From Cycloclasticus sp. (lineage in GTDB: Bacteria; Pseudomonadota; Gammaproteobacteria; Methylococcales; Cycloclasticaceae), in the NCBI GenBank assembly GCA_002700385.1, contig PADC01000006.1, forward strand, positions 248,001 through 312,000: 64,000 bases of DNA, read 5' to 3'. Below the pieces are notes generated by a model. That model was not told the origin of the DNA, made no database searches, and saw only the letters and a program-made list of their open reading frames with translations. The position numbers and the translations under genes are program-made. Shown one piece after another: positions 39,456 through 48,406 of this stretch (positions within the stretch are counted from its first letter, which is position 1; the number at the start of each line of letters is the position of its first letter).

Positions 39456-41339
39456 TTAGGTATTTTTCCAAATAAAAATTGACTTCAACTGCGTTTGGGC
39501 GTCTTTTAAGGACGTTTCCTTTATTGTTTTAATAAGCTCGCTCACGTTAAAGACTCGATGGGCTTCGTATTCAACACCCACTTGCGGCATTTTTGCTAAG
39601 CCAGTTTCTTTAGCATGCTCTTGGAATCCTTGATTTTTCCAGAAAAAAGCGCCGGGCATTGTAGTGGGAATAACTAAGGCAAAGAATAGCGATCGCTTGA
39701 TCACCGCGGACCCTAAATAAGCCAATAAAAGTACGACCCAAGTAAAGACACTTGGATCCAATATATTGAGAAAAGCCGCTATAATAGCAACCACTAAAAG
39801 CCCTTGGCTAATATAAAAAGGCCATGCAAACGTTGTCGTCTGTTCATACCAGGACGCCTGAGCTTCACCTTCCCCTGTCTGTAGGTAACGGGCATGAAAC
39901 AGGTGCCCTACCGTGTCAATCACTAAGCCTGCCAGTACCACAGTGGCCAGCGTTTTGAATACCGTGACAGACGGCTCTGCCACCACCAATAAAAATAGCG
40001 CAATAATTAATGCACTAAAGCTTAAGCAGGTCCCTATCAAGCTGGTGGCTGTTTGCCAGTGATCCCAATAAGGGCGAGCCTTAATACGATAAAGTTTATA
40101 CATGTAGTACAAGCCAATGGGGCCACTCATCACCCCCAGCACCGCACAAACGTTGGCGAGGAAATTAAAATCCATGCTATGGAAAAAAGTAAACCCTAAC
40201 AGGCTAGCAAAAAACAAACTAACACCCGCGATTTCACGGCTAACGGGAGAATGTCTTAAGTTATAAAATCCACGATAGAAGCGATGAGGTTTACCCAAAT
40301 GCATATTCAGTTTGTATAAACCAAATGACATGATGACTGAGAACACAACTAACAGCGGTGTTAGGTTAGTTGATGAACTAATGGTTTTAAACGCATTAAT
40401 ACCAAACAAATTGCCTAGTACAAGCAATAAAAAGCCACCAACCGCTGCTTGTGTTACCAGTGTAAAAGCAACATGAGAACTTTCATGACTTAACAACAAT
40501 TTAGCCCAGTTCCATTCCTTTTTCTGACCTTTTTTAGGGTCTAAGGCTGACTTATAAAGCCCCACTTTTTCATCTTTATGGTATTTAAGCGGCATTGAAT
40601 CGGTACGCGTCATATCACGTTTATTTTGCCGTGTTTGCTGGAAGCGGATATTCGGGTTTGTTATATCGGTACGGGGAAAGCCGGGTATCTCTGTTTTACT
40701 CTGTTCACGATTTTCAGGCACATTTTCAATAACGCCAAAATCCAAAGCATTTCCCAAACAAGCCGAAACACAAGCGGGTTTCAAGCCCACTTCCAAACGA
40801 TCAACACACATATTACATTTACTCACCTGGCCCTTAACAGGGTCAAGCTGCGGCGCGTTATAAGGACACACCCATGTGCAGTAACCACACCCGAAACAAA
40901 TATCAGGGTCTTGAAGCACGGCACCGTATTCTACATATTTAGTGTAAGCACGTGTCGGGCAACCTTTTAGGCAAACTGGATCATCACAATGGTTACAAGC
41001 CATTGAAATATTTAACCGTTGGTACGCTGGGTAGCTTCCACCTTCTACAAAACCAACTGACCGGAATGCGATATGCGCTGGGTTATCATTTTTTTCACTG
41101 CAAGCGGCTTCACATGCATGACATCCGATGCAATTATCGGCATTAAAGTAAAAACCATGTTGTTTATAACGGTTGGGGTTGTCTCCTATACTGCAATCAC
41201 CATTAATGTTGAGACTAACGCCGTGTAACTCATCACCCTCTTTCGCCAAGTCGATGGGTTTACCGTACCGATTCGTCTCCTTTGTCTCTTTATCCCACAA
41301 AAAAGCATATTTTGGTTCATCACTTCTCACATTAAACAT
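39456..41339 (-). CDS. DmsB-DmsC fusion: four-[4Fe-4S] subunit joined to quinol-oxidising membrane anchor
   Basis: The 627 residues join two proteins that are usually separate. Residues about 60-210 have four ferredoxin-type clusters: CIGCHACEAACSEKN, CNHCDDPVCLKGCP, CFGCGYCTWVCP and CNMCVDRLEVGLKPACVSACLG. Residues about 290-620 form an anchor with roughly eight membrane helices of the DmsC/YnfH type. DmsC-like anchors oxidise menaquinol or ubiquinol and pass electrons through DmsB to a molybdenum subunit. Lying between the nitrate reductase catalytic gene and ravA, it is the likely electron donor of that reductase. Confidence 0.85.
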   Translation of the reverse strand: MFNVRSDEPKYAFLWDKETKETNRYGKPIDLAKEGDELHGVSLNINGDCSIGDNPNRYKQHGFYFNADNCIGCHACEAACSEKNDNPAHIAFRSVGFVEGGSYPAYQRLNISMACNHCDDPVCLKGCPTRAYTKYVEYGAVLQDPDICFGCGYCTWVCPYNAPQLDPVKGQVSKCNMCVDRLEVGLKPACVSACLGNALDFGVIENVPENREQSKTEIPGFPRTDITNPNIRFQQTRQNKRDMTRTDSMPLKYHKDEKVGLYKSALDPKKGQKKEWNWAKLLLSHESSHVAFTLVTQAAVGGFLLLVLGNLFGINAFKTISSSTNLTPLLVVFSVIMSFGLYKLNMHLGKPHRFYRGFYNLRHSPVSREIAGVSLFFASLLGFTFFHSMDFNFLANVCAVLGVMSGPIGLYYMYKLYRIKARPYWDHWQTATSLIGTCLSFSALIIALFLLVVAEPSVTVFKTLATVVLAGLVIDTVGHLFHARYLQTGEGEAQASWYEQTTTFAWPFYISQGLLVVAIIAAFLNILDPSVFTWVVLLLAYLGSAVIKRSLFFALVIPTTMPGAFFWKNQGFQEHAKETGLAKMPQVGVEYEAHRVFNVSELIKTIKETSLKDAQTQLKSIFIWKNT

Positions 41340-41353
41340 AACTTAGGTACCCA

Positions 41354-43558
41354 TTAAAAATTACGCATTTCTTTACTTAATTGTGCAGCCTCTTGCTGAT
41401 TAGCTAAAACCTCTATTCGAATAGCAGACTGCTTATAGGCTGGCTGACGTGAATGTGGGTCTAGCAAACCCAGTGTCAATCGATTAACACAATCAAAGAA
41501 ATGGAATGGAATAAACACCATATTTCGAGGCACGCGTTGCGTTAACATGGCCATCACCACTGCATCGCCACGACGAGAAACGCAGCGAACATATTCACCT
41601 TGAGTGATGCCCATCTCACGGGCAGCATCTGGGTTAATTTCCATGAAAGGGATAGGGCTATATTTGTTTGTATTACCCAATTTACCTGTTTTCGTACGCG
41701 TATGAAAATGCTCAACTAAGCGGCCGGTATTGAGCCAAAAAGGGTATTTTTCATCCGGAACTTCATTATTATCTATAAAGGGAAGCGGGATTAATTTTGC
41801 CATTCCATCTGCATGACGAAAGGTACCATTTTCCGTATACAAACGTTTGCCTCCTTTGGGTGGCTCTTCGCCATTAACCGCTTGTTCTTCTGTATAAGGC
41901 CATTGAATACCTCGCTTTTGTTCTATCAAATCATGGTTCATTCCTGAAATATCAACCAAACGGCCTTTGGATAACACTTTCATTTCTTCAAAAGCCTCTG
42001 CTGGTTTATCTGGGAAATTCATTTTTTCACTTCCGGCAAAATGCTTTGCGATTAAATTAAAAATATCAAAATCGGACTTTGAATCGCCAGGCGCATCGGC
42101 TGCTTTGCGAACAATATTGACTCGTCGCTCTGTGTTGGTAAATACCCCTTCTTTTTCCGCCCATGTGGCCGCAGGAAGATACAGATGTGCGTATTGCGTT
42201 GTTTCTACATCGGCATAACTGTCTTGCACCACAAGAAAATCCAGCTTTTCAAGTATTTTACGAGTCCGTTCTGTGTTTGGCATCGACGTCATTGGATTCG
42301 TAGCAATAAGCCATAACCCTTTTATTTGCCCCGTTTCGATGGCTGGAAAAATATCAGTTTGCGCTAATCCTCGTTTTTTTGGGAAAAACTCAGGGTCTAC
42401 ATTCCAAAATTTGCCGATTTCTTCACGGTCCTTTGCGTTTTCAAGTGCACGGTAACCCGGTAATCCGGAACAAGAAGACCATTCACGGGTTCCCATGGCA
42501 TTGCATTGCCCGGTAATCGATAAGCTTGTTCCCCCTTCTTTACCAATATTGCCCGTTATTAAATTTAGATTATTAATACCGACTACACCATCGGAGCCAT
42601 GTGTACTTTGATTAATACCCATTGTCCAAATACTCATTGCCGAATCAGCCTTGGCATAGAGTCGCGCCACATTTCTTATCGTGTCTTCATCAATACCACA
42701 AATAGCCGATGCAGTTGTTGGATCATACTTCTGCACTTCCATTTCTAACTGTTCTAGACCAACAGTATTGGCGTCAATATATTCTCTATCTTCTAACCCT
42801 TCATTCAAAATCACGTACATCAGGGCATTTTGAAGGACAACATCTGTACCGGGTGTTATCGCTAAGTGTATGTCTGCCTTTTGCGCCAACATCGTCACGC
42901 GTGGATCGACAACAATCAGAGGGAAATCGCGTTGTTCCCGTGCTTCTTGTAAACGCCAATAAATAATAGGATGCTGTTCCGGTAGATTAGATCCCCAGGC
43001 CATGAGGCATTCCGTATGCTCAAAGTCTTCATAACACCCCGGGGGGCCATCCGAACCAAATGATCTTTTATAGCCCGATACGGCGGATGCCATACAAAGC
43101 GTTGTATTGCCGTCGTAATTATTTGTTCCAATCACACCCCGTGTTAGCTTGCCTAAGGTGTAAAACTCTTCTGTTAATAATTGGCCTGTTGATACAACTG
43201 CAAATGAATCTCTGCCGTGGGTTTCTTGAATCCGCCTGATTTCACCCACCATGGTACTAGCCGCTTCATCCCAGGTGATTTCGGAATATCCTTCGTGAAT
43301 TGATTGACGTATTAAAGGTTTATCCCCACGGCCTGATGATGAAAATAATTCGTGCTCAAAAATCCCTTTTACGCACAATTTACCCCGATTAACATCTGCA
43401 CCACCAACACCTCTTGAGCCAACCACTTTGCCTTCTGCATCTGTTCCAATCTCAATTGAGCAGCCCACTGAACAGTAGCCACAAGTCGCATAAGTCCACT
43501 TTTCATTTTTTTTATCGACCATTTTGATCGCATTTTTCTTGTCACGCCCAAATAGCAT
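41354..43558 (-). CDS. Nitrate reductase catalytic subunit (Nas/Nap-like molybdopterin oxidoreductase)
   Basis: The 734 residues are a Mo-bis-MGD oxidoreductase. The N-terminal [4Fe-4S] cluster motif is TCGYCSVGCS with a fourth Cys in GKLCVKG (about residues 25-65). The Mo ligand Cys lies in NTTLCMASAV. Later MGD-binding segments include MSIWTMGINQSTHG, GLWLIATNPMTSMPN and the C-terminal FHFFDCVNRLT. There is no Tat signal, so it should be cytoplasmic, like assimilatory Nas enzymes. It follows nirD and precedes the DmsBC fusion. Whether it is assimilatory or respiratory is inferred: nirBD beside it and nitrogen-type promoter signals favour assimilation. Confidence 0.88.
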   Translation of the reverse strand: MLFGRDKKNAIKMVDKKNEKWTYATCGYCSVGCSIEIGTDAEGKVVGSRGVGGADVNRGKLCVKGIFEHELFSSSGRGDKPLIRQSIHEGYSEITWDEAASTMVGEIRRIQETHGRDSFAVVSTGQLLTEEFYTLGKLTRGVIGTNNYDGNTTLCMASAVSGYKRSFGSDGPPGCYEDFEHTECLMAWGSNLPEQHPIIYWRLQEAREQRDFPLIVVDPRVTMLAQKADIHLAITPGTDVVLQNALMYVILNEGLEDREYIDANTVGLEQLEMEVQKYDPTTASAICGIDEDTIRNVARLYAKADSAMSIWTMGINQSTHGSDGVVGINNLNLITGNIGKEGGTSLSITGQCNAMGTREWSSCSGLPGYRALENAKDREEIGKFWNVDPEFFPKKRGLAQTDIFPAIETGQIKGLWLIATNPMTSMPNTERTRKILEKLDFLVVQDSYADVETTQYAHLYLPAATWAEKEGVFTNTERRVNIVRKAADAPGDSKSDFDIFNLIAKHFAGSEKMNFPDKPAEAFEEMKVLSKGRLVDISGMNHDLIEQKRGIQWPYTEEQAVNGEEPPKGGKRLYTENGTFRHADGMAKLIPLPFIDNNEVPDEKYPFWLNTGRLVEHFHTRTKTGKLGNTNKYSPIPFMEINPDAAREMGITQGEYVRCVSRRGDAVVMAMLTQRVPRNMVFIPFHFFDCVNRLTLGLLDPHSRQPAYKQSAIRIEVLANQQEAAQLSKEMRNF

Positions 43559-43617
43559 ACCGATCTCTCACTTAATTGATCATCAATTTTTTTTTGCTCA
43601 CTAACACCGGGTCGACG

Positions 43618-43977
43618 CTACGCGCAAGGATCCATAACAACGACTCGGCCCTGTACTATTTTCGTTGGATACACTGCAATAGAGACCTTCTCATCCTCTA
43701 CACATTGCCCTGTGACCAGGTTGAAATGTTGTTTATAGATGGGGGATGCCACGACGAGCTGTTCTCCAAGGCTCCCTATAATGCCTCTTGATAGGACATT
43801 CGCCTCGCTAAAAGGATCGTAGTTGCTGATTGCCAAAACCTGATCCAGTTTTTTTATATAAAACAACGCAATCTGCATATCATTAACGAGGGCTGCAGTG
43901 CCAGCATCTTCAATAATATCTGTAAGGGCACAAACATCGACCTCGCCGCTCAGCTCATTTACCATTTGTGTCTTCAT
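43618..43977 (-). CDS. nirD: Nitrite reductase (NADH) small subunit
   Basis: The 119 residues have the Rieske-like fold of NirD, with AALVNDMQIALFYIKKLDQVLAISNYDPFSEANVLSRGIIGSLGEQLVVASPIYKQHF and a C-terminal IVQGRVVVM strand. NirD lacks the Rieske cysteine-histidine ligands, as here. It follows nirB by 14 bases. With NirB it forms the cytoplasmic NADH-dependent nitrite reductase that makes ammonium. Confidence 0.95.
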   Translation of the reverse strand: MKTQMVNELSGEVDVCALTDIIEDAGTAALVNDMQIALFYIKKLDQVLAISNYDPFSEANVLSRGIIGSLGEQLVVASPIYKQHFNLVTGQCVEDEKVSIAVYPTKIVQGRVVVMDPCA

Positions 43978-43991
43978 CTGTTTGTTATGAC

Positions 43992-46520
43992 CTAATTAAG
44001 TTTTGCTAAAATTTCTTCTTTATTGGCTGGACGTAATTGACCTCGTTCAGGAACAAAAACAATTTGACTATCCCCTTTATCTGAATTGACAAACGCCTTA
44101 AACGACTTTGATCTCTCTTCGTTTTCAACGGTTGTTTTCCATTCACATTGATAGTTATCAACAACGGTTTGCATTTCTTTTTCAAAGGTGTCTGCCAAAC
44201 CCAGAGAATCATCAATCACCACGTCTCTTAAATAATCAACACCGCCTTCTAAATTCATCATCCAGGTTGATGTTCGTTGTAAACGGTCTGCTGTTTTTAC
44301 ATAAAACATCAAGAAGCGGTCGATGTATTTAACCAATGTTTCATAGTCAAGATCTGTCGCAAATAAATCGGCATGCCTTGGTTTCATGCCACCATTACCA
44401 CAAAGGTATAAATTCCAGCCATTTTCAGTAGCAATAACGCCGACATCTTTACTTTGTGCTTCTGCACACTCTCGAGTACAACCAGAAACAGCAAATTTAA
44501 TTTTATGTGGCGCTCGCAATCCTTTATAACGGTTTTCTAAATTAATGGCCGCCGTGACACTGTCATCCACACCGTAACGGCACCATGTGCTGCCGACACA
44601 GGATTTAACCGTCCTCAACGCCTTTCCATACGCATGGCCTGTCTCAAAACCCGCATCAATCAATTCTTTCCAAATAACGGGTAACATCTCTTTTTTCGCG
44701 CCAAACAAATCAACCCGCTGACCGCCTGTAATTTTGGTATAAAGCTGATGTTTTTTCGCCACCTCACCTATGGCAATTAACTTTTCGGGTGTAATTTCTC
44801 CACCTGGAATACGAGGAACGACCGAATAGGTGCCATTTTTTTGAATGTTCGCAAGAAAACGGTCATTCGTGTCTTGCAAGCCAACATGTGGTTTTTCCAG
44901 CACATAATCATTCCAACAAGAAGCCAAAATAGAGCCAATAGCGGGCTTACAGAGATCGCAACCATACCCTTTGCCGTACTTTTCCAACATTTCATCAAAC
45001 GTTTTAATCTCATTAACACGAATGAGGTTGTATAAATCTTGGCGTGTATAAGCAAAATGTTCACACAAATCAGTGTTTACATCCATGCCCAGTTTTTCTA
45101 GTTCTTTATTTAACACTTGCCCTACCAACGCTGTACAGCCACCACAACCTGTTGTTGCACTTGTGCATTCTTTGAGCGCTGCCATTGTTGTGGCACCGTC
45201 CGCTACAGCTTGGCAAAGCGCCCCTTTTGAAACGTCATAACAAGAACAGATTTGCGCCGTATCTGGTAAGGCTTCAACACCAAGCCCAGTTGAACCTGAG
45301 CCATCACGTTGTGGCAAAATTAACGAATCAGGGTGCTCGGGCAGGGCAATATCGTTGAGTTTCATTTGAAGCAGATTACCGTAATCTACCGCATCGCCGA
45401 TCAGCACAGCCCCTAGCAAATGTTTTTTATCTTCACTGACAACTATTTTTTTGTAGACTTCGTCAGAGCCGTTAACGTACGTATAAACTTTTGAATTTTC
45501 TGTCACGGCATGTGCATCACCGATACTCGCAACATCAACGCCCATTAGTTTCAACTTCGTACTCATATCTGCACCGGTAAAGCTGTTTTCTTTTGCCGAC
45601 AATTGGTCAGCAACAACTTGCGCCATTTGATAGCCCGGTGCCACTAAACCAAATATTTTTCCATCCCATAGAGCACACTCACCAATCGCATAAATGTCTT
45701 CATCGGATGTTTGGCAATGGTCATTAATGACCACACCACCGCGTTCGCCGAGTGTTAAACCGCAATCACGAGCGATATCATCTCGTGGTCGAATGCCTGC
45801 AGAAAATAAAATCACATCTGTTTCAATGAACGTACCATCAGCAAAGTTCATACGGTGAAGACATTGCTCACCATCAACAATCGCTTGTGTATTTTTTTGC
45901 GTATGAACACTGACTCCCAAATCTTCAATTTTCTTACGAAGGACCTCACCCGCTCCATCATCAATTTGAACTGCCATTAAGCGGGGTGCAAATTCAACCA
46001 CATGCGTTTTTAATCCAAGGTCTTTTAAGGCTTTAGCTGCTTCTAAACCAAGCAAGCCTCCACCGATAACCACGCCAACTTTTGATTTTTCGCCCGCTTT
46101 TTTTATATCAATCAGGTCATCAATTGTTCGATACACAAAACAATTCTCTCGCTCATGACCGGGTATGGGCGGAACGAACGGAAAAGAGCCTGTTGCTAAA
46201 ACCAGCTTGTCGTAAGGAATGCTCTGCCCATTATTCGAAAGAACCTTTTTTGCTTCGCGGTCAATGCTGGAGGCGCGATCACCCACATGAACAGTGATAT
46301 TATTTTTCTCAAAAAAACCGGGTTCTACTAAAGATAAATCCTCTTCAGATTGACCACTAAAATACGATGACAATTGAACACGATCGTAGGCAAGTCGCGT
46401 CTCCTCACAAAACGTCGTCACCTCATAGTCTTGTAGCGCTTCATTGTTCACCATAGATTGGAGAAATTTATGCCCAACCATGCCATTGCCAATAACAACT
46501 AATTTTTTTTTGTCACTCAT
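43992..46520 (-). CDS. nirB: Nitrite reductase (NADH) large subunit
   Basis: The 842 residues have an N-terminal FAD/NAD-binding oxidoreductase domain (GNGMVGHKFLQ; IGGGLLGLEAAKAL), a BFD-type [2Fe-2S] domain (CSCYDVSKGALCQAV, CTSATTGCGGC), and a C-terminal sirohaem/[4Fe-4S] sulfite-nitrite reductase half-repeat with CVGSTWCRYG and the cluster motif GCTRECAEAQ. It reduces nitrite to ammonium with NADH. It is the first gene of the unit that also carries nirD, the nitrate reductase, the DmsBC fusion, ravA and viaA. Transcription probably starts at the sigma-54 promoter immediately upstream. Confidence 0.97.
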   Translation of the reverse strand: MSDKKKLVVIGNGMVGHKFLQSMVNNEALQDYEVTTFCEETRLAYDRVQLSSYFSGQSEEDLSLVEPGFFEKNNITVHVGDRASSIDREAKKVLSNNGQSIPYDKLVLATGSFPFVPPIPGHERENCFVYRTIDDLIDIKKAGEKSKVGVVIGGGLLGLEAAKALKDLGLKTHVVEFAPRLMAVQIDDGAGEVLRKKIEDLGVSVHTQKNTQAIVDGEQCLHRMNFADGTFIETDVILFSAGIRPRDDIARDCGLTLGERGGVVINDHCQTSDEDIYAIGECALWDGKIFGLVAPGYQMAQVVADQLSAKENSFTGADMSTKLKLMGVDVASIGDAHAVTENSKVYTYVNGSDEVYKKIVVSEDKKHLLGAVLIGDAVDYGNLLQMKLNDIALPEHPDSLILPQRDGSGSTGLGVEALPDTAQICSCYDVSKGALCQAVADGATTMAALKECTSATTGCGGCTALVGQVLNKELEKLGMDVNTDLCEHFAYTRQDLYNLIRVNEIKTFDEMLEKYGKGYGCDLCKPAIGSILASCWNDYVLEKPHVGLQDTNDRFLANIQKNGTYSVVPRIPGGEITPEKLIAIGEVAKKHQLYTKITGGQRVDLFGAKKEMLPVIWKELIDAGFETGHAYGKALRTVKSCVGSTWCRYGVDDSVTAAINLENRYKGLRAPHKIKFAVSGCTRECAEAQSKDVGVIATENGWNLYLCGNGGMKPRHADLFATDLDYETLVKYIDRFLMFYVKTADRLQRTSTWMMNLEGGVDYLRDVVIDDSLGLADTFEKEMQTVVDNYQCEWKTTVENEERSKSFKAFVNSDKGDSQIVFVPERGQLRPANKEEILAKLN

Positions 46521-46561
46521 CTTGTTTTTTTCAACGAAATTGATCTTATTAAGGCTGCCAA

Positions 46562-46577
46562 AGCACTTTGTATGCCA
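46562..46577 (-). promoter_or_regulatory. Sigma-54 (-24/-12) promoter of the nirB operon
   Basis: Read on the minus strand, TGGCATACAAAGTGCT has the invariant GG-N10-GC spacing and matches the consensus TGGCACRNNNNTTGCW at most positions. The start site would be near 46551, about 30 bases before the nirB ATG. This implies RpoN-dependent transcription. Confidence 0.7.
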
Positions 46578-46659
46578 ATCTTTTTTATAAAACTAACGTA
46601 CTGATATGTAAGCCAATAATTTATATTATTAAAAAGAACGATCATCATCACGGCCCTTC

Positions 46660-46707
46660 TGCATTATTCCGGTGCGCTGCAGGCATTAACTGTTATAAAT
46701 TGGTGCA
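46660..46707. promoter_or_regulatory. Two NtrC-like binding sites
   Basis: Site 1 (46660-46676) has TGCA, a 7-base gap and GGTGC, close to the NtrC dyad. Site 2 (46691-46707) has a perfect right half TTGGTGCA and a weak left half. Their centres are 31 bases apart, three helical turns, and lie about 117 and 148 bases upstream of the predicted start site, similar to the paired enhancer sites of glnA. Confidence 0.55.
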
Positions 46708-46946
46708 TAATTTCGTGTGCAACTAAATTGACTCAAAGAATCTCAATATAAAATGAGTAGTCTCTTAGCAGGGCGGCTGACCCTTGAATTATTCCCCGAA
46801 GATTGATCTAAAACATGTAAAAAGAAAATAAAACGGCCTATGATTTAAAAAAGCAGGGAGCCAAAATCTGCCTAAGATGTCTTTTAAAAAAATACCGGGC
46901 AGCATCACAGGGTGCCTGCAATGAATACTAACTGGAGAACCTCTCA

Positions 46947-47621
46947 ATGAACTCACTCATCGCTGCCTGCCTTTTATTCCTTGGAATGCACTGGATTGTG
47001 TCTGGCAGTCCTCTACGTGGTTATATCGTAAAGTATGTTGATGAAACCTTATTTAAGGTTTTATTTTCCCTCATTATTTTTGCTTCATTAACGTGGATGG
47101 CCTTGGCTTTCTCAACAGCCCCCTACATCCCTACATGGGGAACTGCAGAGAACCTTAAGCCGGTCAGCCTTGTTCTGATGTTTATTTCATTCTTGCTACT
47201 CTCCATGAGTATCTTTGACAAAAACCCTACCCTAATGGGGCTTGTTCCGCCGGATCAAGTCACCCCACGGGGTATCGTACGCATAACTCGACATGCTGGA
47301 CTCATCGGCCTTGGCTTATGGGGTTTAGCTCATTTTATCGTTAATGGTGACTGGGCTTCGCATCTGTTATTTGGCACCATCGCATTCGAAGGCCTTGTTG
47401 CCCCCATGAATCTAGATCGAAAGTACCGTGCTCGTTATGGTAAATCATGGAATCACTTCACCGCCCAAACTTCATATATCCCTTTTGCAGCCATTATTGC
47501 CGGACGGAATACACTCAAACTAAATGAACTTAATCTATGGGGCGCACTGATCGGTTTAGGTCTATTTATTGCCAGCCTGTATTACCACTCTACTTGGTTT
47601 GGCGTTTATCCACTGCCATAA
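46947..47621 (+). CDS. NnrU family membrane protein
   Basis: The 224 residues form a membrane protein with about six helices and the NnrU family features GMHWIVSGSPLRGYI, TPRGIVRITRHAGLIGLGLWGLAHFIVNGD and ENLKP. NnrU is linked to nitric-oxide metabolism in denitrifiers, and the family is related to NnrU/MddA-like isoprenylcysteine methyltransferases. The function here is unknown. It diverges from nirB and shares the regulatory region, so coordinated expression with nitrogen metabolism is possible. Confidence 0.8.
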   Translation: MNSLIAACLLFLGMHWIVSGSPLRGYIVKYVDETLFKVLFSLIIFASLTWMALAFSTAPYIPTWGTAENLKPVSLVLMFISFLLLSMSIFDKNPTLMGLVPPDQVTPRGIVRITRHAGLIGLGLWGLAHFIVNGDWASHLLFGTIAFEGLVAPMNLDRKYRARYGKSWNHFTAQTSYIPFAAIIAGRNTLKLNELNLWGALIGLGLFIASLYYHSTWFGVYPLP

Positions 47622-47672
47622 TACAAAAAAGAACCGAAGCAATTAAAGCCTGAAGGCCGGGGGAATAACTCA

Positions 47673-47751
<79 letters not shown>

Positions 47752-47768
47752 ATAATAATATGATGAGT

Positions 47769-48122
47769 TTATTTTAAGATTTCTAAAATTTCTTCTAACT
47801 CAGCTCTAATTTGCTGAATTTCAATTTTTGTTTGTGATGTGTCTTTCTGCGTAGCTTCGCCCGATAAATGTGAACGAGCGCCACCAATGGTATACCCATC
47901 ATCATAAAGCAAACCACGTATTTGCCTTATTAACACAACATCCTGACGTTGGTAGTAACGCCTGTTTCCTCGGCGTTTAACGGGCTCTAGCTGGGTAAAC
48001 TCTTGCTCCCAATACCTTAACACATGCGGTTTGACAGAACATAACTCACTCACTTCACCAATAGTGAAATAGCGTTTTGCCGGAATTGCTGGCAATTCTT
48101 TATTATGGCTGGCTTCCAGCAT
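47769..48122 (-). CDS. MerR family transcriptional regulator
   Basis: The 117 residues have the MerR winged-helix DNA-binding domain: [26 protein letters not shown] (about residues 17-42) followed by [30 protein letters not shown]. The C-terminus is a short coiled coil with no metal-binding cysteine, so it is not a metal-sensing MerR. A MerR-type gene directly behind ihfA and before tRNA-Pro is conserved in gammaproteobacteria. The effector is unknown. It overlaps ihfA by 20 bases. Confidence 0.9.
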   Translation of the reverse strand: MLEASHNKELPAIPAKRYFTIGEVSELCSVKPHVLRYWEQEFTQLEPVKRRGNRRYYQRQDVVLIRQIRGLLYDDGYTIGGARSHLSGEATQKDTSQTKIEIQQIRAELEEILEILK

Positions 48123-48402
48123 AGGCTTCTACTCTATCTTTTAATTTTTGGCCTGCTCTAAGTGTCACGACCCTTCTCGCTGAAATGGAGACATCCTCAC
48201 CAGTTTTTGGATTACGCCCTGGTCTTGCTTCTTTGTCTTTTAATTCAAAGTTACCAAACCCTGATATTTTCACCTGTTCACCTTTTTCAAGTGACTCTTT
48301 TATTGCTTCAAACATTTGTTCAACGATCTCTTTTGCTTCTCGTTTATTGAGGCCGAGTTCATCGAATAATTGCTCTGTTAAATCAGCTTTTGTTAGTGAC
48401 AT
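48103..48402 (-). CDS. ihfA: Integration host factor subunit alpha
   Basis: IHF bends DNA and acts in transcription, recombination and replication. The 99 residues have the DNABII signatures [25 protein letters not shown] and the beta-arm [22 protein letters not shown]. It follows pheT by four bases, the standard gammaproteobacterial order pheS-pheT-ihfA. Partner ihfB is not in the window. Confidence 0.98.
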   Translation of the reverse strand: MSLTKADLTEQLFDELGLNKREAKEIVEQMFEAIKESLEKGEQVKISGFGNFELKDKEARPGRNPKTGEDVSISARRVVTLRAGQKLKDRVEAYAGSQP

Positions 48403-48406
48403 CTTT

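Larger units (their letters stand above)
46521..46946. other. Divergent regulatory region between nirB and nnrU-like gene
   Basis: This 426-base region holds no ORF. The nirB-proximal half contains a sigma-54-type promoter and two NtrC-like sites (listed separately), with an AT-rich stretch (about 46610-46640) between them where a bending protein such as IHF could act. The nnrU-proximal half contains no obvious promoter hexamers that I can support. Confidence 0.7.
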
